A stretch of 64,000 nucleotides of DNA from Isoetes taiwanensis (taxonomy: Eukaryota; Streptophyta; Lycopodiopsida; Isoetales; Isoetaceae). Of this stretch, positions 21,117 through 33,539 are shown in pieces (the stretch's first letter is position 1; each line of letters starts with the position of its first letter). The notes below the pieces were generated by a model. That model searched no databases and had not been told where the DNA came from. It saw only the letters and a program-made list of their open reading frames with translations. The position numbers and the translations under genes were made by a program. The DNA lies in contig JAJEKV010000129.1 in assembly GCA_021234155.1 (NCBI GenBank), forward strand, positions 1 through 64,000. The letters are read 5' to 3'.

Positions 21117-21720
21117 GGAATATGAGTGCAAGATTAGGGTGTTTAGGCATCTTCTAGCAGCTCTACGAAATCAGACAGCTATGTGCAATTAGCTTTTGTA
21201 CACGAATAGCATTTTGATTGAAAAAATAAAAGGACGTCATTTCTTGCTTCATCATCACATGGTAGTACCTGGTATATACAGTATTGATTGCATCTAGGAC
21301 ATGGGTACGTGGTTGTATTTCCACATTTAACCTAATGGTCTCACATATGCACATTAAGGATGCATAGAGTGTCGCAAATATTTCTCTTCACTAGCTCGTT
21401 TATACGTGCTAGAACATGCATGATCTGAACCTGCATTCGTTCGCTTTGTGTTCAGTGCCCGGACTGAAGGAAGGGAGGGAGGGAGGGAGGGAGGGAGGGA
21501 GGGAGGGAGGGAGGATTATAAGATTCCCGATCATCCAAACATGCCATGCAATAATAGCCAGTGGATTATGAACCTGGAAAGGGAAACACCCGTATCTAAT
21601 AGTCTGACCACCAGGCCATGATCACATGAACACAGATCCATAATAGTTAGTGGATCTATTGTGAATTAAGTTCCCAATGGTACAATTTCATTACGAAGTT
21701 AGTTACCACCCTAAAAGCCA
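21117..21720 (+). repeat. Tail of the second R1-TRIM unit, with SINE-like copy and GGGA tract
   Basis: The stretch is collinear with 18623-19260. The SINE-like copy lies at about 21465-21620 on the minus strand. Its tail has changed from AAGG repeats to a pure (GGGA) run at about 21475-21513, with about ten GGGA units on the plus strand, a strong G-quadruplex candidate. After about 21705 similarity to the first tail stops. Confidence 0.65.
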
Positions 21721-22880
21721 AGATGCTATAGGGCAAAGTTCCCCATAGTCTAAATAACTCTAGGAAATTGCAAGATTCAAAATTTGTTGTTGCTATATGT
21801 GTCCTTGGTTCGGGAAATACCAAGATTTAAGCCCATGTATCCGATTACTTTCTGAAATTAACATGTAGGCAAAATATTAGCAGGAAAATTTCACACTACA
21901 ATTAGGAGTTTTTCTTGGTTTTTCCGGCAATTTTGAATATTGCTTTGTAGCTTGCCGGACAGGTTCAAAACTGCAGGAGACTTGATGCTTTAGGCTAAAA
22001 AGTTTTCCAAACCAAGTATGTGTCCACCATAGTATAAATAACCCTAGGAGATTGCAAACTTCAGCTAGGCTTAAAACTTAAAACTTATTATTGTAATATA
22101 AACGTCTATCCACATGTTGAATTGTAATGTCAATGTTAAAGTTCACAATGGAATCATAGGAAAAAAAAAGAGGGTGAGCACCCCTATAGACAGAAGGGCG
22201 AAATCTCAATATGCTGGTATTTTCTTAGAGAATGTGTCATATAGAATCTAGTAAAGAATTTTCTCAATAATCTTAATGCTTTGCCTATATAGAATAGCCA
22301 TAGAAAAGAGCTTCAGCTTTGCACTTCATGCTGCAAAGAAGATGGAGCAATTTTGTTATTCTTGTTCATGGTTTTTTAGGCTAATGCATCAAACATGGAG
22401 TTTTTCTGAATCTATCCAACGCAAAGTAGACGTAGTACAGTGCAATGTGGAGAGAGCATGACCTTATTAAACTTCAGCCCAGGAAATAGATGTTGTGCAA
22501 AAGAGACCGCAGAAAAAACTTTGTGCAACAAAAAAAAGAAAAAAGAAAAAAAAATATATAGCAGAGACTCTGCCCTTCCTTCTGCGCTGCCGCAAGCTTT
22601 GCATTTAAAGCGAATCCGAAGCTTCTGGCTGCCTCTCCCTCTGCCTCCAGTGCAGTTGCGCTCAACCAAGCTTAGAAAAAATGAAGGTGCACCTGGGTCA
22701 CAGAACAAAAGCATCGACGTCTGTAAGAAATAAAACAAGTTACTGTAGTTTTTACTGCATAAGCTCCCAGCTGAAAAAGGTGGCCTAGCCTAGTTTTGTG
22801 ATGTGCAAGTCTTTAGAAGCAACGATTTAGCTAAAGAAAGGGAAGCAAATAAACAGAGGCATTACCTGGAGCAGCCTGAG
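21721..22880. other. Stretch without recognisable genes
   Basis: AT-rich sequence with no supported coding frame. The short opposing frames at 22412-22740 overlap on both strands and have an A-rich simple-sequence core, so I do not call them. Confidence 0.4.
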
Positions 22881-22883
22881 GGA

Positions 22884-24950
22884 AGAATAGAATAGAATAG
22901 AATATGATTTTATCGTCCACGGAGACCAACTGGCCTATGGGACCCAAGTACAAAGAGAGAGCAGCAGGCGTATTACTACCAGGATTAAAAAACCCCCGCC
23001 CCGAAGGGTTTTCGGGGGAAAAACCTTAGTAGCAATAAGGATGCTGACATCTTGCACGATTATATACATAATCACAAGTACGGTGAGGTTAATGTCGGAC
23101 GGGGGCATAGCCGAAGTCCGCGTATCCATTACCTCCCGGAGGTAACGATCCCAACAAGCCTACAGAGGCCGTGCTCGTAGCTCATGCAAGGCGATGGGGC
23201 ACAACTAACCGAGCATACCGAGCCGGATATGCTCGTGACGCCAGACATGCACGGAGGGCGTGACTTTCATCCTCAATGGCCTCGTTGGCGGCATTGGCGG
23301 ACTCGTCCTCCGCGGCTCCCTGAATCCATCTCCCTGTCTCAATGCGGAGGTGGTGTGCACTGTCGCGAATGGAAGCAATCACCTGCGCTTTTTCATGGGT
23401 AGATGGGTGCCGCAGTAGTAGTGGTGTGGACCCCCGTGAGCATGGGATTAACCTCTTTGCCGATAATTTGCCACCTTGACATGTGACGGGGCCTCTGCAT
23501 CCCAAAGCTTGGCCATGAAGCAAGCATCAAATCTTGCTTCAAAGGCGGTCGCGTTCCTTCGGTGTATGCACCGGTCCACATCGTGTGCCTGCACATTCCA
23601 TCGCGAGAACCCGGGCTTGCTTGTCTTTCCAGCCGGGCTTTGAGTCGCCTGCGGGCCCATCGCCACCGCCAAAGCAAGGTTGGGCAGCCGGGCTTCATCC
23701 ATAGCCACCACCTTACGGAAATAAATAATGTGACGTTCAGTAGCAGCCCTCGTAATGGAAGGAAGCCTGTCTCTGGAGCAAGATCCGATATGGGACCGTG
23801 GATTTCACTCCCGCGGGCCAAGAAGGCAACTGCACTGCTCTAGATCGTTCCAAGTGGTGAGGGATATCATCGCCCCCACATACGCCCCATAGAGGAGGAC
23901 CGGTTCAACCAAGGCCACGAACAAGTGTGCACTGGTGACCCCATGCATACTGGCTCGCCTTGTATTTTTTGTTTTGCATTGCATCTGAGGGCTTTCCAAA
24001 CTGCAGTGACCCGTAACGATGGATGCATCGGTGTGTGGTAGTAGAAAACTCAATGCCCAAATACTTATAAGATCGAGCCACCTCCACTACCCGCCGCCTG
24101 GTAAGTGAATGAGGGAAGGCGTGGGTGCGGGATGATGGGACCAGCACCCCTTGTCTTGGCCAAGTTAACTCTCATGTCGGTGAATTGGGAGAAAGTGTCC
24201 AAAGCATCTAGGTGGCATTGCATGTCCTCCTCGGGGTATATCGCGGCGAGTCAACATCATCGGCATATATGAGCTGCCGGATTATGTGGTGCATCAACCG
24301 AAGCGCCTCCCGTGCTCGGCTAGCCATTCTTCTAGCTGGTCAATGTACATGCCAAAGAGCGGCGGGGATAGAGGGCAGCCCCGGGCGCACCCCAATGCTA
24401 GTAACAACGGGCTCCCCGACGGTGTGAGACAATCCGGAGCAAGCCTCGATGAATCAGATATAGCATTACGCAAGTCTTATGGGGTCCCTAGCTGTCTCAA
24501 TCTATCCCACAACTTATCCCGGAGCAGCGTGTCAAAAGCCTTTGCGAAATCCACAAAGCAACGATGCAGTTAAAGGCGTCGATTCCGGCTATCCTCTATG
24601 AGTGTTCGCAGAGTGAAGATATGGTCAATAGTAGAATGCTTGGCTGAAGCTTTACTAGCGAGAGAGCCCGCACTTCTCCATCCTCTGCCCAAAGTGTCAA
24701 TCGCCGCTCAAGAATCCCGGCAAGCAACTTGGCAAAGACAGAACTGACTATAATGGTACGATAGTTGGCTGGGCTGTGGGGGTCCCCTGCTTTGTATATG
24801 GGCACAACTCTACTGGTAGTCCAGTGCGGGGGGAAGCCTTCTTGCAATGCCCTGTTGAAGAGTGCTGTGAAGAAAAGGTCGACTCGATACTCTGCGACAA
24901 GAGGATTTTTGGGCATAAAAAGTGTTAAGCAGCACTTCAGCGAAGGTGAG
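22884..24950 (-). mobile_element. Decayed second-family LINE, 5'-truncated
   Basis: The 3' end is at the left: GAATA repeats (22884-22905) next to the shared terminal motif CGTCCACGGAGACCAACTGG, then a GC-rich hairpin (about 22993-23018). Going right, decayed frames cover a zinc-finger-like C-terminus, the RT (24916-24596 and beyond) and a break near 24950. The RT piece reads WTTSRVVPIYKAGDPHSPAN then YRTIIVSSVFAKLLAGILER, matching the corresponding region at 58905-60077. Several frameshifts and stops make it inactive. Local base composition is visibly GC-richer than the surroundings. Confidence 0.8.
24596..24916 (-). pseudogene. LINE reverse transcriptase fragment (second family)
   Basis: The 106-codon frame covers the N-terminal RT blocks (FFTALFNRALQEGFPPHW, VVPIYKAGDP, NYRTIIVSSVFAKLLAGILE). 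It ends by frameshift before the catalytic Asp motif. Further pieces of the same RT and C-terminus appear in other frames at 23905-24147 and 23182-23821. It is a non-functional remnant of a CR1/I-like polymerase. Confidence 0.75.
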
Positions 24951-25870
24951 TAGATGGATACATTCTGCTGCTGCCGATTCAGAGGTAAACGAGATGCTCT
25001 TCTAAGACGAATCCATGGAAATAGTCTGCATCATGAAAGATTAAAGAGAAAGGGGAGGATTCAACTGAAAGCTGGGAAAAGAAGCGCACAGAATAGATGC
25101 AAGGGATTGGTTCAAGATTTGAATAGAAATGTAGAATACATTTGAAAACTGTGAACGTGCATAAGATTCATAAAAATGTCCTATGTGAAGCTTCTGACCG
25201 ATTGTGCAGGTGGGTACGATTGTAACTGGGCTGCAAGGCCTTTTAAAAGGATCCGATGTCTTGCAATTGAATCCACAAAGCTTTACAGATGCATAAATGT
25301 CCCCTCAATTTCTTTCTGCTTTTTGTCGGCCATGCCTTTCTACCAAAAGCAGAGTGCCATTTTTTCCGGTTTTTCCTCAATAGCGATGCCTGCAACATCG
25401 AGAGAGAAGGGAAGGGGCGGTGCCTTTCCTTACTGAAGAAGACTGCAGAAGATAGAAGAAGGGCCTGAAACTGGCCGCTTCACATAAGGTCCTGAAGAAG
25501 GAAGAAATGGAAGACGGAAGAAGGACCTGAAACTAGCTGCTTAAACGGCATAACTGGGACGGATTTGCCATTGCCGCCATAAAGTCCTATAGGATCCGGC
25601 AAATGCATAGAGTAGAGCAGGGGATTGCATTCAAAGCCAGAAAGCTTGTCGCCACATGAAATAAAAATATACGTCATTTTTTGTTTAATTTTCGCTTTTA
25701 CCAAGGACACGTGTCTCTTTTATGTTTTTTCTTGGCGAAAAAATATTACCCTTAAACAAAAAATGACACTGCCTTATATATGTGTAGATAACTACAACAT
25801 GGTGCACGTTGTTAAAACACGTATAAATATTGGATCTAATGAATTTTTGTTCATCTTTTGGCATTTAGAT
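24951..25870. other. Stretch without recognisable genes
   Basis: Nothing in this stretch can be supported as a gene. A pair of similar purine-rich phrases (GGGCCTGAAACTGG and GGACCTGAAACTAG, about 25463 and 25525) indicates a small local duplication. Confidence 0.35.
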
Positions 25871-26763
25871 ATGGCAGATCATGAGGCACAAGGGGATGGG
25901 GATGCTGAGGTGGAGGAGCACGAGCTAGTCTTGGGCATGGTTTTGAGCACGTGAGTGATAACTTAGTTTTTATTTTTATTTTTCATTCTTATATTCTTTT
26001 TTTCTTAATACATGTTTTTTTTGAGAATCTATGTTGGATAGTATCATATATAGAATTCTAGGTACGATTTTATAGAGGTAATTATAGGTCACTTACCACT
26101 AGATGTTAATGATAGGGAGGTTGCCTCATACTGGCGAGTTGATGTCTCGTCATCGCCATAGTAGACGTTGCTAGACGTAGGGTCTGCAAGCAGCGTCGTT
26201 GGTGGTGCATGGCTCCTGGCTGCACCCATTTAGTGACTCGACTGCCGACTTGGTTGGGGTTGACGCATTCAAGTGCACATGGGCACCATCATAGACGTCA
26301 TGCTAGTGAGGGCCTAGAGTGGCCACAAAGGGCAGTTGGTAGACTACTTGCACCAGAGTCGAGGAGGATAGAAGGCAAGAAGAAGAAGAGACCAAGCACA
26401 ATATGAGCAGAGGCGAGAGGATTCAGTGTATCTTGCTCATTTGGCCGAGACACAGTGTAGGCATCGAGATGTAGCTAGGATTACTGCGTATGCAATCTCT
26501 GTAGCTACTATCATGACCATAGAGGAGCAGATTACAGTATTCCCTCGTGTGGAGGCTTACATGTCTGACTAGTTGGACACTATCACGGCTAGTAGTGCAG
26601 CTGACCGAGAGATACGTTTAGCTGAGACACGGATCAGGATGGCGCGACGTGCACCAGAGAGCACATTAGGGAGAGACACCCTAGATCCTGATGATGTCAC
26701 AGTACTTGTTGACACTTCAGCATGCACGTCGTAGAGCTGAGCGCCCTATGACTGTAGAGGAGA

Positions 26764-27355
26764 GGGAATAAATTACTAATCGCATATTTCTTATTAGCTA
26801 AAATGGCTTTAGTTAAACTTAGAAACAAAATCCCAAGACTTTATGTGGTTTAGCTAGACAATAGACATTTTTTCGCTCATACTTTCTGGCATTTAGCCAA
26901 ACTAACCCGTAATTCATCCCAAAAATTTCTATGGTGTGGGCAAGGAAGCTAAAATTATTATACCTTCTTCCCAATTGTTTCCATTTACTTTACTCATTTT
27001 CTTTGTGGAAACATGCTAAAAAAAAGCCAGTGGCTAAATGTAGGCCTTAAATTATTCCATGGATATTAAGAAATAAATCTACTAATTATATATACCTCAT
27101 TACTTTGAATTACTTTAGCTAAACTAGCTTGAAACTCATTCCAAAACCTTCTACGGTTTAGCTGGATGGTACAAATTTTCACTCTCATACTTTTTAGAGT
27201 TTGGCTAAAGAGTATGAAGGTTGGTGTGGGCGCGAAAAACGTTAAGCTAAAATTATTATTTTTTCCTCCATTTTTCCCATTTACTTGAGCCAACATTTTT
27301 TTAAAATGTGCTACAAAATCGCCAAATAGCTAAGTTTAGCCCTTAAATTATTCCA
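26764..27355. mobile_element. Dimeric MITE (592 bp) with 9-bp TSD, copy 1
   Basis: Both flanks carry TAGAGGAGA (26755-26763 and 27356-27364). The ends are inverted: GGAATAAATTACTAA at the left and TTAAATTATTCC at the right. An internal junction near 27055 (ATTCCATGGATATTAAGAAATAAAT) shows that the element is two head-to-tail units of about 290-300 bp. Both units share ACTTTAGC(T)AAAC and CCATTTACTT phrases. A related element lies at 56208-56777. A 9-bp duplication fits Mutator-like elements; no coding capacity. Confidence 0.8.
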
Positions 27356-27492
27356 TAGAGGAGACTGCTGCTACAGTCAGACAGATACGGGCATGGAGTT
27401 AGAGGCATACAGATACTTAGCCGCAACACGCAGATGACCATGATGAGGCTGAGGAGTTGAGGAGGAAGGAGTATGATGCTTACAGGAGGCAA

Positions 27493-27572
27493 TAGGGAGG
27501 GAGGGTGGGAGGGGGGGAGAGAGAGAGAGAGAGAGGGAGGGAGGGGGGGAGGGAGAGAGAGAGAGAGAGATG
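27493..27572 (+). repeat. GA/GGGA purine microsatellite
   Basis: An uninterrupted purine run of GGGA, GGGG and GAGA units about 80 bp long. Several G-runs of three or more could form a G-quadruplex or triplex. It probably arose by slippage in the GA-rich decayed coding region. Confidence 0.85.
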
Positions 27573-29443
27573 CGCAGGAGGCAGAGAGAGGAGGTTGCTC
27601 GAGATAGAGAGAATGAGTGGAGTAGATACACATATGCATGACGAGGAGGATACAAAAGGGCATCAGGAGAAGGCACACATGAGGGGTGATGCAGGAGGGC
27701 ATTAGGAGGAGGCACACCTGAGGGTTGATGTAGAGGAGGACGCTAGGAGGAGGGGGCGAGGAGGAGGAGGAAGGAGGAGGAGACTAGGAGGATGAGGGAG
27801 GTGGGTATGGAGATTTACATACTCCACCCCCTATTGTGGTGGATGGGCCGAGGAGGCATGCTGATGATGCTTTACGTGGGCAACAGATCTTGGAGTCCAT
27901 CTTGTCAGATGGTGTGGATGGCCTTGGACCCAAATTCATATCGCCTTTCCCTCCAACACATGATCAGGGAGGTGACTCAGAATGGGGTAGTAGTCGTGCA
28001 TGGGTTTCTTTACATATCAATTTGGTGAGCATGGGCAAGAGGAGTTATTTACCCAGCTCATTGCACAACCACTTTGAGGTTGGGCTTATGAGCATCGGTG
28101 ACAGGAGACATTTTTTTTTTGAGGAGGAGACATATTCATTGGATATACTAGTGCCAGATGAGCTAGTATTGAGGTGCAGCTTTTTTGGAGGAGCTATCAT
28201 GAGTCTATTAGACACCACTTTGGTGACTTGACTTTACGAGTGAGTGCCTTGACTTTCCGACCATACATTAGGAGCACTTTGGCTCCCTCTGAGTTCCTTA
28301 CTGTTGTACCAGGTTACACTCTTGGGTTGGAGTGTACCACATGTAAGTCATTTTATCCTTCATTCTTAATTGACTTGTATCTCTAACTTTATTGGTTTGT
28401 CCAATTTTTTAGCATCTTACGACACACGCCCATAGCAACGAAGGAGGGTCTTATTTCTAGATCTGGCACTGCTGGGAAACTATGCTAATGGAGTTGAGGT
28501 GTTAGACACGAGAAAAGACTCGAGCTTGTGTGATTTGTAGTGAGCGAGATTTTTGTGCAGTTGGAGTCATTTGGTCTATCCATCCTCCAGAGGAGCCCGT
28601 GGGTCTGAAGAGGTTGAGCGCCATCATCTGGCCCATTACATATAAGTAAATCAATTAACACCCTTTGAGTTTTCTTTATCCATCTAATCTTCTCTCTCAA
28701 AATTTATGGTTGATTTATTTTGTAGTAGTCACTGGCTCTTGGTATTCCACATGCGAGAGCCCACTTTGCGGGCCTGACTTGGACTTCCACTCGATCGAGA
28801 TGATTTGGTATTGCTGGATCCACTTGTTGGAAGGCCTTGCTCTGTTGAATGCACATATTTGCAGGTATCTTCCTCTTCTATACCTTTAGTAGTCTTTATG
28901 AATTATGATTACTAATGACATTGTTAATACGGGCTGGGTCCTTGGCTCCTACAAAGGTTTGGTGCCCCACTTGACCTAGCGGCACATGCAGGAGATTAGA
29001 TGATTACTAGACCAAGTGTACCACAGGAGGCCGATTCAAACTCATCCGGGGTTCATGTATATCTCTTTATCAGGAAACTCATGGAGGCCATATTGCTTCC
29101 AGAGGGTGGGCCATCTCTTGCAGAAGTAAGTAACATGCCTTCGAGTTACATGTTTTTTGCAACTCTTACTGCTCTAACTTTCTGTAATTCATTCGACGTA
29201 GATATCTAGCGCTTGGCACACTCAGCAGGATGTGGACGATGAATGGTTGCATTAGCTCTTCTATATGCTCGAGTTTACTGGTTTAGACAGGTTTTGCGCA
29301 GGCGTCATTCGGGCAATTACATTGTTGCTTCCATAAAATGCCTTCACAAAACTCCCTTGCAAAATGGTACTCTTTCAGAATAAAAAACATAGAAGGGCAG
29401 GTTTCAAAGGGTCATCCATTTAGCCAAGGATCACCAGCATAGC

Positions 29444-29782
29444 TCAGGTCTCCTGATTGACAGGACTTTCAAACTTTACATTGTCCCCCTCAGCAACCGT
29501 GACAATGCAGTGCACCAGGTCATGCTCACCCTTTGCATGCTGGATCTGATCACAGAACTCTGGTGTGACCACCACATTCAGGTTAGATCCGGCGGCAGCA
29601 AAAATCTCCTCACGATTGACAAGGCAGTTCTTCAAAGTGAAGGAGCCAAGCTCCTCTGTCTGCACAAACGCATCAGAATAACGGCGCTCCCTCTTCTTCG
29701 ATGGAGAGCGTGTCCCTGGAGGGGGCTTGCAGTAACCACCTCCTGCAATGCCTTGGCCACGCCTCCATTGCCCTTTTATAGT
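29444..29782 (-). CDS. Possible terminal exon of an unidentified gene
   Basis: On the minus strand an acceptor-like TTTTGGTTTGCAG (ending at about 29783) precedes an open frame of about 112 codons that ends with a stop at 29444. The product starts TIKGQWRRGQGIAGGGYCKP, is basic in its first third (SPSKKRERRYSDAFVQTEE) and then has a more folded-looking part (LNVVVTPEFCDQIQHAKGEH). The frame continues upstream of the acceptor, but that part is hydrophobic and probably intron. No family is recognised and no upstream exon is convincing. GC content rises just upstream (29,900-30,450), as around a gene start. It could equally be a transposon-borne fragment. Confidence 0.35.
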   Translation of the reverse strand, partial: TIKGQWRRGQGIAGGGYCKPPPGTRSPSKKRERRYSDAFVQTEELGSFTLKNCLVNREEIFAAAGSNLNVVVTPEFCDQIQHAKGEHDLVHCIVTVAEGDNVKFESPVNQET

Positions 29783-31521
29783 GCTGCAAACCAAAAGGAG
29801 ATGAATTAGATAAACTAAACACCACAACCACAGTCTATGCAAAGAGCAAACATTACCCTTGAGCTCGGAGTTGATCGGATCCAGGAATGCTGGGAGATTA
29901 GGATGCCGGAACCAGGTGCTGGGATGTCAATTGAAAGAAAGCGCGTCACTTTTTATAGCCAAGATTGGCATGATGAGGGCTTTGCCGATTTGTGCAAGGC
30001 GCTAGAATCTATAATCCACCCAAATCCTGCGGAAAAGCCCGAGTTGGGGGTAGATCGAACGCCTGGAGGAGGGAATTGTTTGGCAAAAGCTCGAAAAGGG
30101 GCCAGAAATGGTAGCAAATGATGGCCCTTGTACCCTTGTTCAGTGGACCGTTGGGCCATGATGGCCATTTCAGGTTGCGCGACCGCGAACACGGCGTGAG
30201 GCCGTCGAGTGAGCTACCACCACGACGGCAGTAGGCGAAGGCACGTGAGACGGACCCTTGGGTCACGAAAGAGGGTTATGCACATGGCGTTAATAGGTCA
30301 TAATAGCGAAGGCTGGAACATGCCAGCGCGATACTGGCTACCTAGGTAGCGACAGGAGGCCATTGGGGGGCGCAAAAGTAGGCCACAGCTATAGCGTGAG
30401 AGGCAAGGTGTATGGCGATGGGGGCACTTACACCCCCCCACTTTGGAGCCTCATAACGTTTTAACCATAGATTATTTAAGGGCAATTTCTTGACAAACAT
30501 ATGGCATATCTGATTAGGTATCCAATGACACCTGGATTGAAGCAATTGGACCATTTTTTGACACTTTAATGGGTGCACGCTTCTTAAGCGCGCGGAACAT
30601 GGCAACCCCACCCTAATACTTTCGTCTAAAAAAACATAATACGTTCATCCATAAAAATTCATATCGAGACAAAAAAATTGAGTTCTAAAATTTAGAATTG
30701 AAAGCATTTCTAAAGTTCCCTAATATTTAGTGTCCTCACTGCCAAGAAATTTTGAAGTGAAATTAAGTTCCAAATATGTCCAAAGCTTAATAAAGCTTCC
30801 TGTCATAGCACCCATATCTGCCTTATTGTGTCCTTTGAAAGCTATTGTCTTATTAGTAGCCTTTGGATAAAAAAAATCTCACGGAGTGACACCTGATAGG
30901 ATCCAATTATAATATATTTTATGAAGGAAAACAAAAAACATTTTTGCATCCATCATTTTTGCTTTTTATTGGATGCACATATGTACATATAAGGGCAAAG
31001 CTGACAGTGATTGATAAAGTTGCAAGCAAAGATTTTGTAGCAGATATGGACTGCTATGTTGCTTGATTATGGCTCGATTAGGATCTTCGCATATGTTCAG
31101 GTGAGCTTGGATATAGTCGATCAAGCATAGCATAAGAACAAAAAGGTTTGAGAAATATAAAGGTTTTGTCATCTATGCGATCTTTGCATAGCCATAACAA
31201 AGATGCATGGAATGAGACAATTATAACCTTCAAGAATAGATGTAAAATTACTATTCTTCTATATGTCATAATGCATTAAGCTTCAGAGTCTAGAATACAT
31301 TTTGGTATTTCACTCATCGATATCAGAGCCATCATAACTTGTAGCACTCAAAACAGTAGCAAAAAAGAAATTGCATAAGGAGAATAATTTGTCGCATCGT
31401 ACAACAACAATGATGTCTTGACATCAAGATAAATTTGCAAACACAAAAGGGGCTTCTCCATGGTCTCACGATGGAGGATGGCACACAAAAAGTTTGCAAT
31501 CAATATGCAAATGACAAGTTC
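29783..31521. other. Stretch without supported genes
   Basis: 29,900-30,450 is GC-richer with overlapping short minus-strand frames and no clear protein. The rest to 31,521 is AT-rich and non-coding to my reading. Confidence 0.35.
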
Positions 31522-31680
31522 TGTAACGAACACATGGGAGACCGCTCGAGTAGATCTGGGTGTCGCGTTCCCGAGACACCGGCATAAATGGATAGAAGCA
31601 ACTACTCATAAACGTCTAGACGGTTTTGCCCAGTTGGTTAAGGGCATGTTGGTTAGGAATGTTACAGTTGGTATCAAAGC
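31522..31680 (+). mobile_element. TRIM-like LTR with primer-binding site (partial copy 3)
   Basis: TGTAACGAACACATGGGAGA (31522) to GTTACA (31666) is a 145-bp LTR related to 18151-18307. It is followed directly by GTTGGTATCAAAGC, an almost perfect initiator tRNA-Met primer site. No right LTR is found downstream. The LTR again holds the D-arm-like CCCAGTTGGTTAAGGGCATG. Confidence 0.7.
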
Positions 31681-31927
31681 AATATTGGATCTTTGGGTGT
31701 TGCCGTTGGGAATTATGGATCGCAAGTTTGGATCTTTGGGTGTAAGAAGGTGGATTAAGATAAAGTTTCAGGTCTAAGATGTTGCTAATGGTTTTTCTTT
31801 CAAAGACATTTGGAGATGGCATCCTTAGAAGAGGCAGCGGCATCTAGAGGTTTTGTGGTTACTATAAAAGTATGGCAAGGGATAAGTCTTCATATAAGCA
31901 ATGAGAGCAAATCTTGATGATCTTCAG

Positions 31928-33171
31928 AAGGTGAGCCTAATTATTTCAAATAGTACTGTAATTGTAGCAGCCAGTAACACTAAACAAGCCAAATACTATT
32001 CTTCATTCTTATTGTTTCAGATAAATTCTAGAAACTGGTATTAAATTTGTCCCATTGTTTCTGTTAACTGACTCAGTAAAGCATACCAAGGAATGTATTC
32101 AGAATTCAGTTTCCATGCATCAGAATATCTCAAATAGTTATAAAGAAGCTACTGTCTAAAATATCTTTAGTCTGTCACCATTTGAGCATTCAGTGGACTC
32201 TTCCATCTCATTCCTTTATGTTCACAATAGCAATATGTATTTACCATTATGAGCAGATAACTTTCCATACAAGTAGCCATCTTATCATTAAGTAGACAGC
32301 TATATTTAAGGCTACAAAATATCCATCATGTTACTGTTTTAAACATGCTTCAGATTAAGGCAATTAAGTATGCCATAATGTTTTCCTTTCTTGATCAAGC
32401 AAAACTACCAAGGAGTATATTCAAAAAACTGTATCCATGTAACAGATAGTCATATTCCGCCATTTAAGGACTAATATTTACTAAAAACCATATGTATCAC
32501 TAGACGAGAGTTCAGTAGACCTTCTCATTTCGTTTCTTCATGCATATAATCGCTTAAGTGTCCTCCTTTTTATCATATTCTTGTAACTTAACCTCCCTCC
32601 ATCCAAACCCGAGCATGCAAGCAAGAAGACTACAATAAGAGTAGAAACCCGTACCTGCAGCCAAACAACACAACATTAGCATGAAAATGGTAATGAGTGA
32701 GGGGCCAAAAGGTACATTAGGTTTCTCAGCTTATCGCTGGTCACCTATTGTAACCTTTTTACCCCAAACTCAGTTTGAATGGAAGAATATGATCATTAGT
32801 ATAAATGAAAATCATAAGCTAAATTAGCATCATTGTGTGAACCCCAAATCATAGCATTCTCAGCTTGTTAAAATCGATCAGTAACAGAAATTAAGTCCTA
32901 AACCATTTCTGAGATTCAGCCAATAGTGACAGTCCACTAAAGTTGGAAAATAAGAGATCCATATCCAGGGGAAGTATTATATGACCAATCTTTTAACATA
33001 AAATCAAATTCAGGTAGAACATAGCAGGCCTTTGTCTTTGATATACTCTCAGCAATAAACTGATAAATATATCCTAATACATATTGCAAGTAGACTAATC
33101 AAGCAGCTTCCTATAAAAGATTGCCAAAAGGCCAGTTATAACCTCTATGGTATACCCATTTTCTACAGCAG
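31928..33171 (-). repeat. PLE terminal repeat A (left, direct copy)
   Basis: This segment is nearly identical to 47958-49214 in the same orientation, with only scattered substitutions and small indels. It has no long frame. From the exon structure of this element I infer that A is the body of its first intron: exon 1 ends at 33225 with CAG|GTTTGA, and on the other side A' leads to the acceptor at 47424. Confidence 0.85.
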
Positions 33172-33224
33172 CAACATTCTTATACTTGAAGAGTCATTAC
33201 ATTAATTAATAAATTCCTTCAAAC

Positions 33225-33539
33225 CTGGTAGTCTTCATTGTCAAACTCAGGATCGTCATCTTGTGTATCAGGGACACATTCAGTAGAGTCGTTTGCAGTC
33301 TGCTTGTTGCCAGCATGCTTGAAGTTTTCATGCCTCCTATTGCTCTGATTCTGGTTCTGCATCCATGGGTGTTTTTGCCCAACATTGCTCTTGCTTTCCA
33401 TTTCAGCTTTACTTGTCTCACTGGTATTCAGGCAGAACTGAAACTCAGCATTAAGCCATTCCTCTTCAAGTGTATTTTCACTATCAGAGCTACAAGGATG
33501 CCCGTCCGAATCAAACTCCCATTGGAAATCTTCATCCAT
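33225..33539 (-). CDS. PLE putative exon 1, acidic N-terminal segment (downstream partial copy)
   Basis: ATG at 33539 opens 105 codons: MDEDFQWEFDSDGHPCSSDS, then an acidic and polar stretch, with NQSNRRHENFKHAGNKQT before the acidic end DDDPEFDNEDYQ. A donor-like CAG|GTTTGA follows. The exon 2 acceptor at 47424 begins AAC AAT ATG in the matching phase, so exon 1 plus exon 2 would encode one protein. This exon lies 3' of the RT because it belongs to the partial tandem copy. No known domain. The second copy at 49985-50237 is inverted and truncated before the donor. Confidence 0.55.

Larger units (their letters stand above)
25870..29250 (+). pseudogene. Decayed coding-like region of unknown family, plus strand
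   Basis: From an ATG at about 25871 (MADHEAQGDGDAEVEEHELV, donor-like GTGAGTG after it) rightwards, many short plus-strand frames look protein-like but are broken by stops and shifts. The best pieces are 27836-28231 (131 codons, containing GQQILESILSDGVDGLGPKF) and LRVSALTFRPYIRSTLAPSE near 28215-28275. Base composition is purine-rich with long GAGG runs. The 592-bp MITE at 26764-27355 sits inside. It could be a decayed transposon-carried gene or host pseudogene. I do not recognise the family and assign no function. Confidence 0.3.

Noticed and set aside
22412-22740. Overlapping 97- and 108-codon frames on both strands
   Set aside because: The core is an A/T-rich simple sequence giving poly-Lys or poly-Phe. 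Both frames cannot be real and neither has features.
27343-27717. Pro/Ser-Leu-rich frames across the GA microsatellite
   Set aside because: They are translations of a purine-pyrimidine simple repeat.
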